Below are positions 12,843-20,617 of a DNA stretch of 21,881 bases, one piece after another. Both the position numbers and the translations under genes were made by a program. The stretch's first letter is position 1; each line of letters starts with the position of its first letter. The notes beneath the pieces were generated by a model. The model made no database searches, was not told the origin of the DNA, and saw nothing but the letters and a program-made list of their open reading frames with translations. Source of the stretch: CAZUEG01 sp043798775 (lineage in GTDB: Bacteria; Patescibacteriota; Minisyncoccia; Minisyncoccales; GWA2-46-15); contig JAZDOL010000022.1 of assembly GCA_043798775.1 (NCBI GenBank), positions 1 to 21,881 on the forward strand, in the 5' to 3' direction.

Positions 12843-12872
12843 AGTATATACGATGTATAATATATCTGTCAA
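12843..12872 (-). promoter_or_regulatory. Promoter/operator of the RelBE-type operon
   Basis: TTGACA (12872-12867), an 18-base spacer and TATACT (12848-12843). The -10 is 8 bases from the antitoxin ATG, so the leader would be only one or two bases. Alternating TATA/GTATATAC sequence gives dyad symmetry suited to a ribbon-helix-helix repressor. Confidence 0.65.
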
Positions 12873-12888
12873 GGATATACCCCGTTCC

Positions 12889-12918
12889 TTGACCGTTATC
12901 GTGTTCTTGTGTCATAAA
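12889..12918 (+). promoter_or_regulatory. Possible promoter of the small secreted protein gene
   Basis: TTGACC (12889-12894), an 18-base spacer and CATAAA (12913-12918), divergent from and only ~17 bases away from the -35 of the toxin-antitoxin promoter. Moderate match. Confidence 0.35.
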
Positions 12919-12935
12919 CAGACCCAAGGAGGCCT

Positions 12936-13310
12936 ATGAAAAAGATTTTTCTCCTCTTGGCCGTCATCGGGCTGCTGTTCGGCAGCTCAATGATGGCTTC
13001 GGCCGCCGGTCCGTGGGTATGGACCGGGGCCATTGCCGGGACGGTCTTCGTTGACTATAACGGTAATGGCGCTTGGGACGACGGCGAGCCGGCAGCAGCC
13101 GGCGTCGTCGTTAACTTGAAACCCCTTGGGGGCGGTTGGAGTCGGCCGGTAACGGCCGGCTCGTGGGGAGAGTTCTCCTTCCTCGGGATAACCCCGGGGA
13201 AATACTCCCTCGACGCCAACCGACCCCGAGGGGGAGGAGGGGCGACCTGTTGTCTTGCCGTTAAAAGCGGGAAGACATTATGGTCGGCCCCCCTCGCCCT
13301 CGCCCCTTAA
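12936..13310 (+). CDS. Small secreted protein with SdrD B-like (Cna B-type) domain
   Basis: The 124-residue product has a clean signal peptide: KK, a hydrophobic core LLLAVIGLLFG, and cleavage after ASA near residue 23. The mature part is a single beta-sandwich-type domain: GAIAGTVFVDYNGNGAWDDG (residues 31-50) is the Ca2+-loop signature of SdrD B/Cna B-like domains, followed by AAGVVVNLKP and TPGKYSLDA. There is no sortase motif, so it should be free or loosely surface-bound. It differs from its surroundings: a perfect AAGGAGG lies 3 bases before the ATG, in a window where such sites are rare, and the DNA is far richer in G+C (40 of 60 bases in 13081-13140). Both suggest recent acquisition. 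A strong terminator follows. Confidence 0.82.
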   Translation: MKKIFLLLAVIGLLFGSSMMASAAGPWVWTGAIAGTVFVDYNGNGAWDDGEPAAAGVVVNLKPLGGGWSRPVTAGSWGEFSFLGITPGKYSLDANRPRGGGGATCCLAVKSGKTLWSAPLALAP

Positions 13311-13329
13311 CAGGGGCGAATTAGATCGA

Positions 13330-13370
13330 CAAGGCCTCTCTGGCAACGGAGAGGCCTTGGTTGTTTGTTC
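13330..13370 (+). terminator. Intrinsic terminator after the secreted protein gene
   Basis: CAAGGCCTCTC (13330-13340) and GAGAGGCCTTG (13349-13359) are exact 11-bp inverted arms around an 8-base loop, followed by GTTGTTTGTTC. Confidence 0.85.
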
Positions 13371-13391
13371 AACCAGCGATAGAATATAATA

Positions 13392-13799
13392 ATGACAAAT
13401 GATAACGCAAAAAATGATATCGATACCGGTAACTTGGGAGAAAAGGTTGCCCAAAGTTATTTGGAAAGAAATAAATATCGGATTTTGGAAAAGAATTATC
13501 ATACCCGTAACCCTTTTTGGAAAGGAGAGATTGATATTATTGCTGAAAAAGACCGGGTGATAATTTTTGTAGAGGTAAAAACCGCCGATAATCCAAAGAC
13601 AGATTCTTTTCCCGCCGAGGAAAGAGTTAACGATAAAAAGAAAAAACAATTAATTCGTCTGGCTAATTCCTGGTTTATCGATAACAAAAGAGGAGCAAAC
13701 TGCAAGTGGCAGATTGATATTATTCGCGTGATTATTGACCATATAACGCAACGGGCAAAAATTCGTCATATCAAAAACGCGATTAGCGACCGCTATTGA
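13392..13799 (+). CDS. yraN: YraN family (UPF0102) endonuclease-like protein
   Basis: The 135-residue protein has the YraN pattern: TGNLGEKVAQSYLERNKYRILEKNY (12-36) with the family's G..GE, KGEIDIIAEKDRVIIFVEVKT (44-64) with Asp48 and Glu61-Val-Lys63 forming a PD-(D/E)XK core, and a C-terminal RLANSWFID helix and WQIDIIRV strand. It is a predicted nuclease fold protein (Holliday junction-like) with no firmly assigned job. Length fits the family. A TATAAT ends one base before the ATG, too close to be its normal -10 box, and there is no Shine-Dalgarno. It is followed after 123 bases by nusA on the same strand. Confidence 0.92.
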   Translation: MTNDNAKNDIDTGNLGEKVAQSYLERNKYRILEKNYHTRNPFWKGEIDIIAEKDRVIIFVEVKTADNPKTDSFPAEERVNDKKKKQLIRLANSWFIDNKRGANCKWQIDIIRVIIDHITQRAKIRHIKNAISDRY

Positions 13800-13827
13800 T
13801 TTATCATAGCAAATCTATCGTGGCAGG

Positions 13828-13856
13828 TTGACCGAAAAAAACATCTTTGTTAGGAT
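13828..13856 (+). promoter_or_regulatory. Possible nusA promoter
   Basis: TTGACC, a 17-base spacer and TAGGAT lie about 67 bases upstream of the nusA ATG. Moderate match to a sigma70 promoter. Confidence 0.4.
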
Positions 13857-13922
13857 GTATTAACGGTTTACGAAACTACGAGCGATTGAAACATCGTTTT
13901 TTACTTTGTAACTAAATATATT

Positions 13923-15296
13923 ATGGATTTGAAAAACTTCTTGTCGGCAATGCATCAGATTGCCGAGGAAAAAGGAATATCGATGGACAAGGTCGTCGAA
14001 ACAATCGAAACGGCATTTGCCGCCGCTTATAAAAAGGACTACGGGAAAAAGGGGCAAATCATCAAAGCAAAACTGAATGTCCAAACGGGCAATGTTGAGT
14101 TTCGGCAGATTAAAATTGTTGTTGACGAGTCGATGCTTTTATCGGAAGAGGAAATTACCGCTCTCGAGGAGGACCACGAAATAAAGGAAATCGACGATGA
14201 CGACAAACGCGTTCGCTTCAATCCGGAGAAGCATATTATGGTTGATGAGGCAAAAAAAATTGTCCCGGATATTGTTGCCGGCGGAGAACTGGAAATGTCA
14301 TTGGAGCCGAAAGATGATTTCGGCCGAATTGCCGCGCAAACTGCCAAACAGGTTATTTTACAAAAGATCCGCGAAGCAGAACGCGAAATGATATTCCAGG
14401 AATTCAAAACCCGGGAGGGCGAAGTTGTTTCTGGGGTAGTTCAGAGGATTGAAGGAAGGAATATTTTTCTTGATATTGGCAAAACCCTCGGGATTCTTTC
14501 CAAAGAAGAACAGGTTCCTGGTGAATTTTACCGCCCCGGCCAACGATTAAAAGTTTACATTGTCCGCGTTGAAGACATGTCTAAAGGACCAGTGGTTTTC
14601 CTGTCGCGAGCCTACCCGAAATTAATTTCCAAGTTATTTGAATTAGAAGTGCCAGAGATATCAAGTGGTCAAGTGATTATTAAATCAATCGCTCGCGAAG
14701 CCGGATTTCGATCGAAGATCGCTGTTTTCTCGCAAGTGCCCGGGATTGATCCAATTGGGTCGGCGGTCGGGCAAAGAGGGGCGCGGGTAATGGCGGTGAT
14801 TTCTGAATTAGGCGGAGAAAAAATAGACATCATCGAATATTCGGAAGAGCCGGATATGTTTATTGCCAACGCCCTGTCGCCCGCGAAGGTCTTAGGGGTG
14901 AAAGTGTTTACAAAGAGCCGAGCAGTGGTAACGGTACCCGTCGATCAATTATCATTAGCCATCGGAAAAGATGGCCAGAATGTCCGCTTGGCGGCTAAAT
15001 TGACCGGATGGAAAATCGACGTTCGCAGCCCCGAGGATCCGATAATTGAAGGGTACGACGACGAAGAAGAACCGGAAGAAGAGAAACCAATTGAAGAAAC
15101 TGAAGAAAAAGCGCCGGTACTTCGTAGCCTTGGCGAAGAAGTAGAATCGGAAAAGGCAGTGGCAGAGAAGGTGCTCGAGGTAAAGGTAGAACCAGTTATT
15201 GAAGAAAAACCAGTAAAAGACGAGAAACCGGAAAAAGCAAAGAAAGCGATAAAAAAGATGAAAAAACAACAACGACAGCTTAAGGAAGCAGAGTGA
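13923..15296 (+). CDS. nusA: Transcription termination/antitermination protein NusA
   Basis: The 457-residue protein shows the NusA order: N-terminal RNA polymerase-binding domain (about 1-150, MDLKNFLSAMHQIAEEKGIS), S1 domain (about 163-230), KH1 with GSAVGQRGARV (279-289) and KH2 with LAIGKDGQNVRLAAKLTGW (345-363). NusA binds the polymerase and nascent RNA and modulates pausing, termination and antitermination. The C-terminal acidic repeat domains of E. coli NusA are absent; instead, residues 379-457 form a low-complexity tail, acidic first (EEEPEEEKPIEETEEK) and lysine-rich at the end (KKAIKKMKKQQRQLK). Residues 75-120 of the N-terminal domain look expanded with an acidic insert. No Shine-Dalgarno is visible. 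It precedes hppA by 72 bases. Confidence 0.97.
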   Translation: MDLKNFLSAMHQIAEEKGISMDKVVETIETAFAAAYKKDYGKKGQIIKAKLNVQTGNVEFRQIKIVVDESMLLSEEEITALEEDHEIKEIDDDDKRVRFNPEKHIMVDEAKKIVPDIVAGGELEMSLEPKDDFGRIAAQTAKQVILQKIREAEREMIFQEFKTREGEVVSGVVQRIEGRNIFLDIGKTLGILSKEEQVPGEFYRPGQRLKVYIVRVEDMSKGPVVFLSRAYPKLISKLFELEVPEISSGQVIIKSIAREAGFRSKIAVFSQVPGIDPIGSAVGQRGARVMAVISELGGEKIDIIEYSEEPDMFIANALSPAKVLGVKVFTKSRAVVTVPVDQLSLAIGKDGQNVRLAAKLTGWKIDVRSPEDPIIEGYDDEEEPEEEKPIEETEEKAPVLRSLGEEVESEKAVAEKVLEVKVEPVIEEKPVKDEKPEKAKKAIKKMKKQQRQLKEAE

Positions 15297-15368
15297 TTTT
15301 CAGGCTTCCAACAAGAACGATAGATACTAACTAGTTATAAATAATTATCGTAATTATCAACAATAGCT

Positions 15369-17348
15369 ATGGCATACTTTTCGCTCATTACATCGATCTT
15401 GGCGATTATTTTCGCCCTGTTTCTGATGAAAAAGGTCCAGGAAGCGCCCATTGGTTCGGGAAAGATGGTGGATATTTCGTTGGCAATCAAAGAGGGGGCA
15501 ATGGCGTACATCAAGCGGCAATATCGCGCGATTGGAATCGTAGCGATGATATTGTTTGTTTTAATTCTTATCTCGATGGGATATAAAGCGGCGTTAGGGT
15601 TTCTAATCGGCGCTGTTTTTTCCGGACTAGCCGGTTATGTTGGGATAATAATTTCGACACAAGCAAACGTCAGAGTAACAGAAAAAGCCAAACAAGGGTT
15701 ATCACCAGCTCTGGATTTGGCATTTAAAGGAGGGACTGTTACCGGAATTCTTGTTGTGGGCTTAGGACTTTTGGCAGTATCCGGTTTTTATTTATTGACT
15801 CGGGACTTAAACGCTCTTATTGCCCTCGGATTAGGGGGTTCGTTGATATCGGTATTCGCCAGATTGGGCGGAGGGATTTACACCAAGGCCGCCGATGTTG
15901 GCGCTGACTTAGTGGGAAAGGTGGAAAAAGGCATTCCTGAGGATGACCCGAGAAATCCGGCGGTTATTGCCGATCAGGTTGGCGACAACGTTGGCGATTG
16001 CGCCGGAATGGCCGCCGACTTATTCGAAACATATGTTGTTACATTAGTAGCGGCAATGATTCTAGGAGACTTATTGTTCCGCAACGCTGTCGCGATATTC
16101 TTGCCATTAATACTGGCTTCGGTTGCTATTCTGGCCTCGATTGTGGCATCTTTTCTGGTAAAAATTGGCAAAGATGGGGATATTATGGGGGCGTTGTATA
16201 AGGGCGTTACTGGCGCCGCCATTTTTGCGGCAATTGGATTTTATCCGGTCTTGAACCGTTTTTCCGAAGGTCTCAATATGACCATTTCCAGTTTATATCT
16301 TTCTGCGCTTTCCGGGCTAGTAATGGTGGGAGGAATGTTTCTCATTACCGAGTATTTCACATCAAAAAAATATCCGCCAGTCAGAAATATTGCCAAGGCG
16401 TCAGAAACCGGGCATGGCACGAATGTCATCGCTGGACTGGCGATTGGGATGCGTTCAACATTGTTGCCGGTTATTTTAATCAGCGCCGGAATCTTGTTCA
16501 GCACATCGATTGCCGATCTTTACGGCCTAGCAATCGCTTCGCTAACAATGCTTTCTTTGGCAGGAATCGTCATTGCCATGGACGCCTATGGCCCGATTAC
16601 CGATAACGCTTCTGGGATTGCCGAAATGGCAGGATTACCGAAAGAGGTTAGAGAAGTTACCGACGCATTAGATTCGGTTGGCAACACAACAAAAGCTGTT
16701 ACTAAGGCCTACGCCATTGCCTCGGCGGCGCTTGCGTCGCTTGTTCTTTTCTCGGCATTCACTCAAGAGATTCGCAACCAGGGATTAAATGTGCAATTTA
16801 TGATTGACGACCCCCGACTATTGGTGGGAATTTTCATTGGCGGGCTTCTCCCCTACCTTTTTGCTAGCATGGCAATGGAGTCGGTGGGAAAAGCGGCCGG
16901 TGGCGTAGTTGAAGAAGTGCGGCGACAATTTAGAGAAATTAAGGGACTAATGGAGGGTACGGCAAAACCAGAGTACGGAAAATGCGTGGACATCGTAACG
17001 AAAGCGGCAATAAAAGAAATGATTGTTCCGGCGCTACTGCCTCTTTTGGCGCCAATATTTGGATGGTTTATATTAGGAGCAGAGGGTTTGGGGGGGATGT
17101 TGATTGGCAGTATGGTTAGCGGATTATTTGTCGCCATTTCGATGACTTCTGGTGGCGCCGCATGGGATAATGCCAAGAAATACATTGAGGATGGAAATTA
17201 TGGAGGCAAGGGTTCGTTCGCCCATCAGGCGGCGGTCACCGGGGATACGGTTGGCGATCCCTATAAAGACACTGCCGGCCCGGCAATCAATCCGATGATT
17301 AAGGTATTGAATATCGTTGCTCTTTTGATTGTTACTTTCCTCATTTAG
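15369..17348 (+). CDS. hppA: Membrane H+-pumping pyrophosphatase (K+-independent type)
   Basis: The 659-residue protein is a membrane-integral pyrophosphatase with about 16 predicted helices. The substrate signature GKVEKGIPEDDPRNPAVIAD (183-202) and QVGDNVGDCAGMAADLFETY (203-222) holds the Mg-PPi-binding aspartates. Near the C-terminus are TDNASGIAEMAG (411-422) and GDTVGDPYKDTAGPA. At the K+-dependence site the sequence is GNTTKAVT: Lys442 and Thr445 are the residues of the K+-independent subfamily, which in known members pumps H+. It couples PPi hydrolysis to an ion gradient and is useful to a cell with limited respiration. Length is typical. No Shine-Dalgarno; clpP follows after 26 bases. 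Confidence 0.97.
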   Translation: MAYFSLITSILAIIFALFLMKKVQEAPIGSGKMVDISLAIKEGAMAYIKRQYRAIGIVAMILFVLILISMGYKAALGFLIGAVFSGLAGYVGIIISTQANVRVTEKAKQGLSPALDLAFKGGTVTGILVVGLGLLAVSGFYLLTRDLNALIALGLGGSLISVFARLGGGIYTKAADVGADLVGKVEKGIPEDDPRNPAVIADQVGDNVGDCAGMAADLFETYVVTLVAAMILGDLLFRNAVAIFLPLILASVAILASIVASFLVKIGKDGDIMGALYKGVTGAAIFAAIGFYPVLNRFSEGLNMTISSLYLSALSGLVMVGGMFLITEYFTSKKYPPVRNIAKASETGHGTNVIAGLAIGMRSTLLPVILISAGILFSTSIADLYGLAIASLTMLSLAGIVIAMDAYGPITDNASGIAEMAGLPKEVREVTDALDSVGNTTKAVTKAYAIASAALASLVLFSAFTQEIRNQGLNVQFMIDDPRLLVGIFIGGLLPYLFASMAMESVGKAAGGVVEEVRRQFREIKGLMEGTAKPEYGKCVDIVTKAAIKEMIVPALLPLLAPIFGWFILGAEGLGGMLIGSMVSGLFVAISMTSGGAAWDNAKKYIEDGNYGGKGSFAHQAAVTGDTVGDPYKDTAGPAINPMIKVLNIVALLIVTFLI

Positions 17349-17374
17349 TTATCAGCCATTAAATATATTGAGAT

Positions 17375-17956
17375 ATGAATCTTATTCCTACAGTTATTGA
17401 GAAAACTCAATACGGCGAACGAGCGTACGATATCTATTCCCGACTATTAAAAGAACGGATTGTCTTTCTTGCCGGCCCGATTAATGATGTCGTAGCCAAC
17501 TCGGTGATTGCCCAGATGCTGTTTCTTGCCAGCCAGAACGCCAATAAAGACATCCAACTATACTTAAACACCCCGGGCGGTTCGGTTACTGCAGGATTGG
17601 CGATTTACGACACAATGCAATACATAAAATGCGATGTATCTACTGTTTGCGTAGGAATGGGAGCGTCAATGGGAGCGATAATTTTAGGCGCTGGAACCAA
17701 AGGCAAACGGTTTGCTTTACCAAACGCGGAAATCCTTCTTCACCAGGTAATGGGTGGGGCAAGTGGCGCCGCAATAGAAATCGAAATTACCGCCAAGCAA
17801 ATTATTAAAATTAGAGAAAAATTAAATCTGATTATTTCTGCCCACACCGGCCAACCACTATCAAAGATAGGACGGGATACCGATCGCGATTACTACCTTA
17901 CGAGCGATGAGGCAAAAGCGTACGGACTGATTGATGAAGTAATCAAACCGAAGTAA
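17375..17956 (+). CDS. clpP: ATP-dependent Clp protease proteolytic subunit
   Basis: The 193 residues match ClpP, with the catalytic triad Ser98 (in GMGASMGA), His123 (in LLHQ) and Asp172 (in DTDRD). IYLNTPGGS-like YLNTPGGSVTAGLAIYD (63-79), the DRDYYLTSDEAKAYGLIDEV ending and overall length are standard. The usual GQAAS/GLAAS around the serine is GMGAS here. ClpP assembles as a tetradecamer and degrades substrates fed by ClpX or ClpC; neither ATPase is in the window. It starts 26 bases after hppA and probably shares its transcript, which ends at the double hairpin just downstream. A weak GAG precedes the ATG. Confidence 0.98.
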   Translation: MNLIPTVIEKTQYGERAYDIYSRLLKERIVFLAGPINDVVANSVIAQMLFLASQNANKDIQLYLNTPGGSVTAGLAIYDTMQYIKCDVSTVCVGMGASMGAIILGAGTKGKRFALPNAEILLHQVMGGASGAAIEIEITAKQIIKIREKLNLIISAHTGQPLSKIGRDTDRDYYLTSDEAKAYGLIDEVIKPK

Positions 17957-17976
17957 TATCACGATAGTTGAAACAA

Positions 17977-18020
17977 GCCTCGCTCAGCGAGGCATGCCCC
18001 GCTTAGCGGGGTTTTGTTTT
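17977..18020 (+). terminator. Double-hairpin intrinsic terminator after clpP
   Basis: GCCTCGC-TCA-GCGAGGC (17977-17993) and CCCCGC-TTA-GCGGGG (17997-18011) are followed by TTTTGTTTT. The second hairpin with its T-tract is the functional-looking terminator. Confidence 0.9.
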
Positions 18021-18137
18021 GCCTCAACTTTGACACAAGGCCAGTTTTCTGGTAATTTGTAGTTATGAATATAACCTTGAACTTGGAGGTCGCATCGCAA
18101 ATTTTAAACAGAATGGACTGCCAAATTCTTATTTCTT

Positions 18138-19667
18138 ATGACACAAACATTAACGCTTATCATAGCGACGATTTTTCTAGTCGTCGGGTCTGTTGCCGGA
18201 TATTTTGCCCGCCAATCAATTGCCAAACGCGAAGCAGGAACAATCGAATCTAAATTACAAAAACGAATTTTAGACGCCAAAACCGAAGCCGATAGCGTCT
18301 TATTCCAGGCGAAGGAAAAGTCGTTTAAATTAGTTGAAGAAACTAAACGGGAGTCGGATTCTCGTCGCGAAGAACTCTTGAAAATGGAGCGCATTTTGAT
18401 GCGCCGTGAAAGTGTTTTTGATAAAAGGTTGGTGGAACATGAGGCCAAAGAAATCGACTTCCGCCAAAAGGTGGAACGCTTAAAGGCGCTAAAAGAAAAC
18501 ATAGAAACCCTAAAGGTGGATGCGGAAAAAAACCTGGAAAGGATTGCCAATCTATCGATTGATGACGCAAAAAAAGAATTACTAATGGTAATCGAGAAAG
18601 ATTACCAGAAAGACATTTTAGAAAAGATTAAGAAGCTGGAGCTGGGAGGCTACGAGGCATTCGAAAAAAAGGCGCGCGAATTAGTATCGTTGGCTGTGCA
18701 AAAATGCGCCGTTTCCCAGGCGCAGGAAATTACCTCCACTACCCTATCCTTGCCATCGGAAGAAATAAAAGGAAGAATCATCGGCAAGGAGGGAAGAAAT
18801 ATCCGTGTTTTTGAAAAACTAACGGGGGTGGAAATTATCGTTGATGAGACCCCGGAAACGGTAGTAATTTCCGGTTTTGACCCGGTAAGACGGCAGGTTG
18901 CCAAAACTGCTCTGGAAAAACTTATTAAAGACGGGCGGATTCAGCCGGCAAGAATCGAAGAGACCGTTGCTCAAGCGGAAGCGGAAATCGTTGCTCAAAT
19001 TAAAGAAGCGGGGGAGCAGGCGATTTATGATACCAATGTCGTCGGTTTAGATCCGCGAATTGTTCAATTATTGGGGCGGCTACGATTTAGAACCAGCTAT
19101 GGCCAGAATGTTCTTCTTCACTCGATAGAGGTTGCTCACCTTGCGGGAATTCTCGCCCACGAAGTTGGCGCCAATCCGGCAATCGCCAAAAAAGCGGGAT
19201 TATTGCATGACATCGGCAAATCGGTTGATCATCAGATAGAGGGATCACATGTTGATATCGGAATAAAAATCCTAGAAAAGTTTGGCGTAGAAAAAGAGAT
19301 TGTTAATGCGATGAAGTCGCATCACGGCGATTATCCGTACGAAAGTATCGAAGGAATCTTGGTACAGGTAGGAGATGCTATTTCTGGCGCCCGCCCCGGA
19401 GCCAGACGAGATAATCTGGAAAACTACATTAAGCGGTTAACCGAATTAGAGGCGATTGCTAACGCGTTTCCTGGGGTAGAAAAAAGCTATGCGATATCTG
19501 CCGGTCGGGAAATTAGGGTATTCGTTAAGCCCGAGGAGATTGACGACTTAACGGCCAAAAAAATGGCAAGAGAAATTGCCAATCAGGTTCAGGACGAATT
19601 AAAATATCCCGGAGAGATTAAAGTTACGTTGATCAGAGAAAATCGCGTTGTCGAATACGCCCGGTAA
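18138..19667 (+). CDS. rny: Ribonuclease Y
   Basis: The 509-residue protein has the RNase Y order: one N-terminal membrane helix (about 5-22), a long charged coiled coil (about 28-195), a KH domain with GRIIGKEGRNIRVFEKLTG (212-230), and an HD domain with NVLLHSIEVAHLAG (324-338), LLHDIGKSVDH (355-365; His357, Asp358), SHVDIG (370-375) and SHHGDYP (394-400). It is a membrane-anchored endoribonuclease that starts mRNA decay in bacteria lacking RNase E. Together with PNPase encoded in the same window it would make the core of a degradosome. The ATG is not preceded by a Shine-Dalgarno. It is a separate unit between two strong terminators. Confidence 0.97.
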   Translation: MTQTLTLIIATIFLVVGSVAGYFARQSIAKREAGTIESKLQKRILDAKTEADSVLFQAKEKSFKLVEETKRESDSRREELLKMERILMRRESVFDKRLVEHEAKEIDFRQKVERLKALKENIETLKVDAEKNLERIANLSIDDAKKELLMVIEKDYQKDILEKIKKLELGGYEAFEKKARELVSLAVQKCAVSQAQEITSTTLSLPSEEIKGRIIGKEGRNIRVFEKLTGVEIIVDETPETVVISGFDPVRRQVAKTALEKLIKDGRIQPARIEETVAQAEAEIVAQIKEAGEQAIYDTNVVGLDPRIVQLLGRLRFRTSYGQNVLLHSIEVAHLAGILAHEVGANPAIAKKAGLLHDIGKSVDHQIEGSHVDIGIKILEKFGVEKEIVNAMKSHHGDYPYESIEGILVQVGDAISGARPGARRDNLENYIKRLTELEAIANAFPGVEKSYAISAGREIRVFVKPEEIDDLTAKKMAREIANQVQDELKYPGEIKVTLIRENRVVEYAR

Positions 19668-19685
19668 TAGCGAGTTAGTTGAAAT

Positions 19686-19717
19686 TAGAAAAACCTCCGA
19701 TTTCCGGAGGTTTTTTA
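19686..19717 (+). terminator. Intrinsic terminator after rny
   Basis: CCTCCG (19694-19699) and CGGAGG (19705-19710) flanked by an A-run and TTTTTT form a classic terminator about 20 bases after the rny stop. Confidence 0.9.
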
Positions 19718-19740
19718 TATGGTTTTTGTTTTATATTAAA

Positions 19741-19796
19741 GATCAAGTCAGAATTGATCCTCCTCTTCCTCGTTTCGCGAACCGAGTAATACTCGG
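19741..19796. repeat. Two short palindromes between rny and the next gene
   Basis: GATCAA/TTGATC (19741-19746, 19754-19759) and CCGAGT/ACTCGG (19782-19787, 19791-19796). The stretch 19718-19862 has no gene; these may be part of the convergent end of the minus-strand unit. Confidence 0.4.
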
Positions 19797-19862
19797 GAAT
19801 ATATTTACAACGAGACTATATACTATTTCATTAAAAAATTTTAAGCGGTATTACTTGTCTCA

Positions 19863-20378
19863 TTATTCACCGAAAAATTTTAATCTATGGACGGGATCCA
19901 TATCAGATGATGTGGAGGTTATTATTGATTTTGAGATAATGTTTTCATCTGATGCTTCGGAATTCATTTTTTCCAGAAAATAATTTTTGAGCGATTCCGG
20001 CACTTTATTTAGAAAAAACATTAACTCTTTCTCAACTATATTTTTAATTTTTCCGCATTTCCATTCTGGTTTTTGATTAGACATTCTTTCTTTTGTAAGA
20101 TGGCTTAAATACTTATCAATTTTTATTAGATCGTTATCGACTGGTAAGACAACTTTTACTTTAGTTATCCCAAAATCAGAACATCTTATGTCGCTCTCAT
20201 ATTTATTATTCTCTAAAAAATAAACAATATTTCTAACATGGACAAGAAAGGATTCTAAACCGATATTTTTTTCTATTGATAAAATCGGTTTTCTACTCAA
20301 AAAGTCATAAGATCCTTTTAATACCCAAAATTCATAATAAAGGCAATCGAGTGCCAATTTTTTGTCTGCTTCATTCAT
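19863..20378 (-). CDS. Conserved-type helical protein of unknown function (HEPN-like?)
   Basis: The 171-residue protein is mostly helical. LESFLVHVRNIVYFLEN (41-57), a following DI.CSDFG and IDKYLSHLTKER (about 87-98) resemble a widespread uncharacterised family in which an E-FL-H-R-N helix is followed by a 'hl.HlT..R' helix. The H-x-R and H-L-T-x-x-R motifs suggest a HEPN-like RNase fold, but I cannot confirm an R-x4-6-H active site. It begins 3 bases after the stop of the 50-residue gene 20382-20534, so the two form one unit, an arrangement compatible with a toxin-antitoxin or similar pair. A+T content is higher than in the housekeeping block. Function unknown. Confidence 0.65.
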   Translation of the reverse strand: MNEADKKLALDCLYYEFWVLKGSYDFLSRKPILSIEKNIGLESFLVHVRNIVYFLENNKYESDIRCSDFGITKVKVVLPVDNDLIKIDKYLSHLTKERMSNQKPEWKCGKIKNIVEKELMFFLNKVPESLKNYFLEKMNSEASDENIISKSIITSTSSDMDPVHRLKFFGE

Positions 20379-20381
20379 AAA

Positions 20382-20534
20382 TTATTTTTTATGGGGAATA
20401 TTCCTCAATTCTTTAACCATATTGGACATTCTAAGAACAGAGCTGATATCGTCTATCATTAAAGCATCGTCAATTTGTTTCCTTACTTGTTCTGAACAAG
20501 GATTAATTTCTTCAAGAATAAATTTTTTAACAAT
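20382..20534 (-). CDS. Small helical protein, 50 residues, upstream partner of the 171-residue protein
   Basis: The frame codes MLKKFILEEINPCSEQVRKQ, then IDDALMIDDISSVLRMSN and MVKELRNIPHKK. It is clearly protein-like, amphipathic and helical. The start is TTG at 20534 (another TTG lies at 20549); a TAG in frame at 20562-20564 bounds it. No Shine-Dalgarno. The stop is 3 bases before the ATG of the next gene. No family recognised; size and position would suit an antitoxin or accessory subunit. Confidence 0.55.
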   Translation of the reverse strand: MVKKFILEEINPCSEQVRKQIDDALMIDDISSVLRMSNMVKELRNIPHKK

Positions 20535-20617
20535 AGCGAATTAATCAAGAGATGATTTCGCTAATTTTATTTTTCAAACTATTAAATTTTATACATCATC
20601 GAGAGAGCCAGCACTGC

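Noticed and set aside
12835..12927. Longer antitoxin starting at ATG 12927
   Set aside because: The added 31 residues contain the promoter of the operon and do not resemble RelB/DinJ N-termini.
13385..13390. Perfect TATAAT as the yraN promoter
   Set aside because: It ends one base before the ATG, so transcription would start inside the coding sequence; likely chance in A/T-rich DNA.
18050..18066. TAATTTGTAGTTAT as a third MITE-like copy
   Set aside because: Only the short arm-like word matches; none of the internal blocks of the repeat are present.
18065..18253. Open frame overlapping the start of rny
   Set aside because: It runs out of frame into the certain RNase Y gene and has no protein-like sequence in its unique part.
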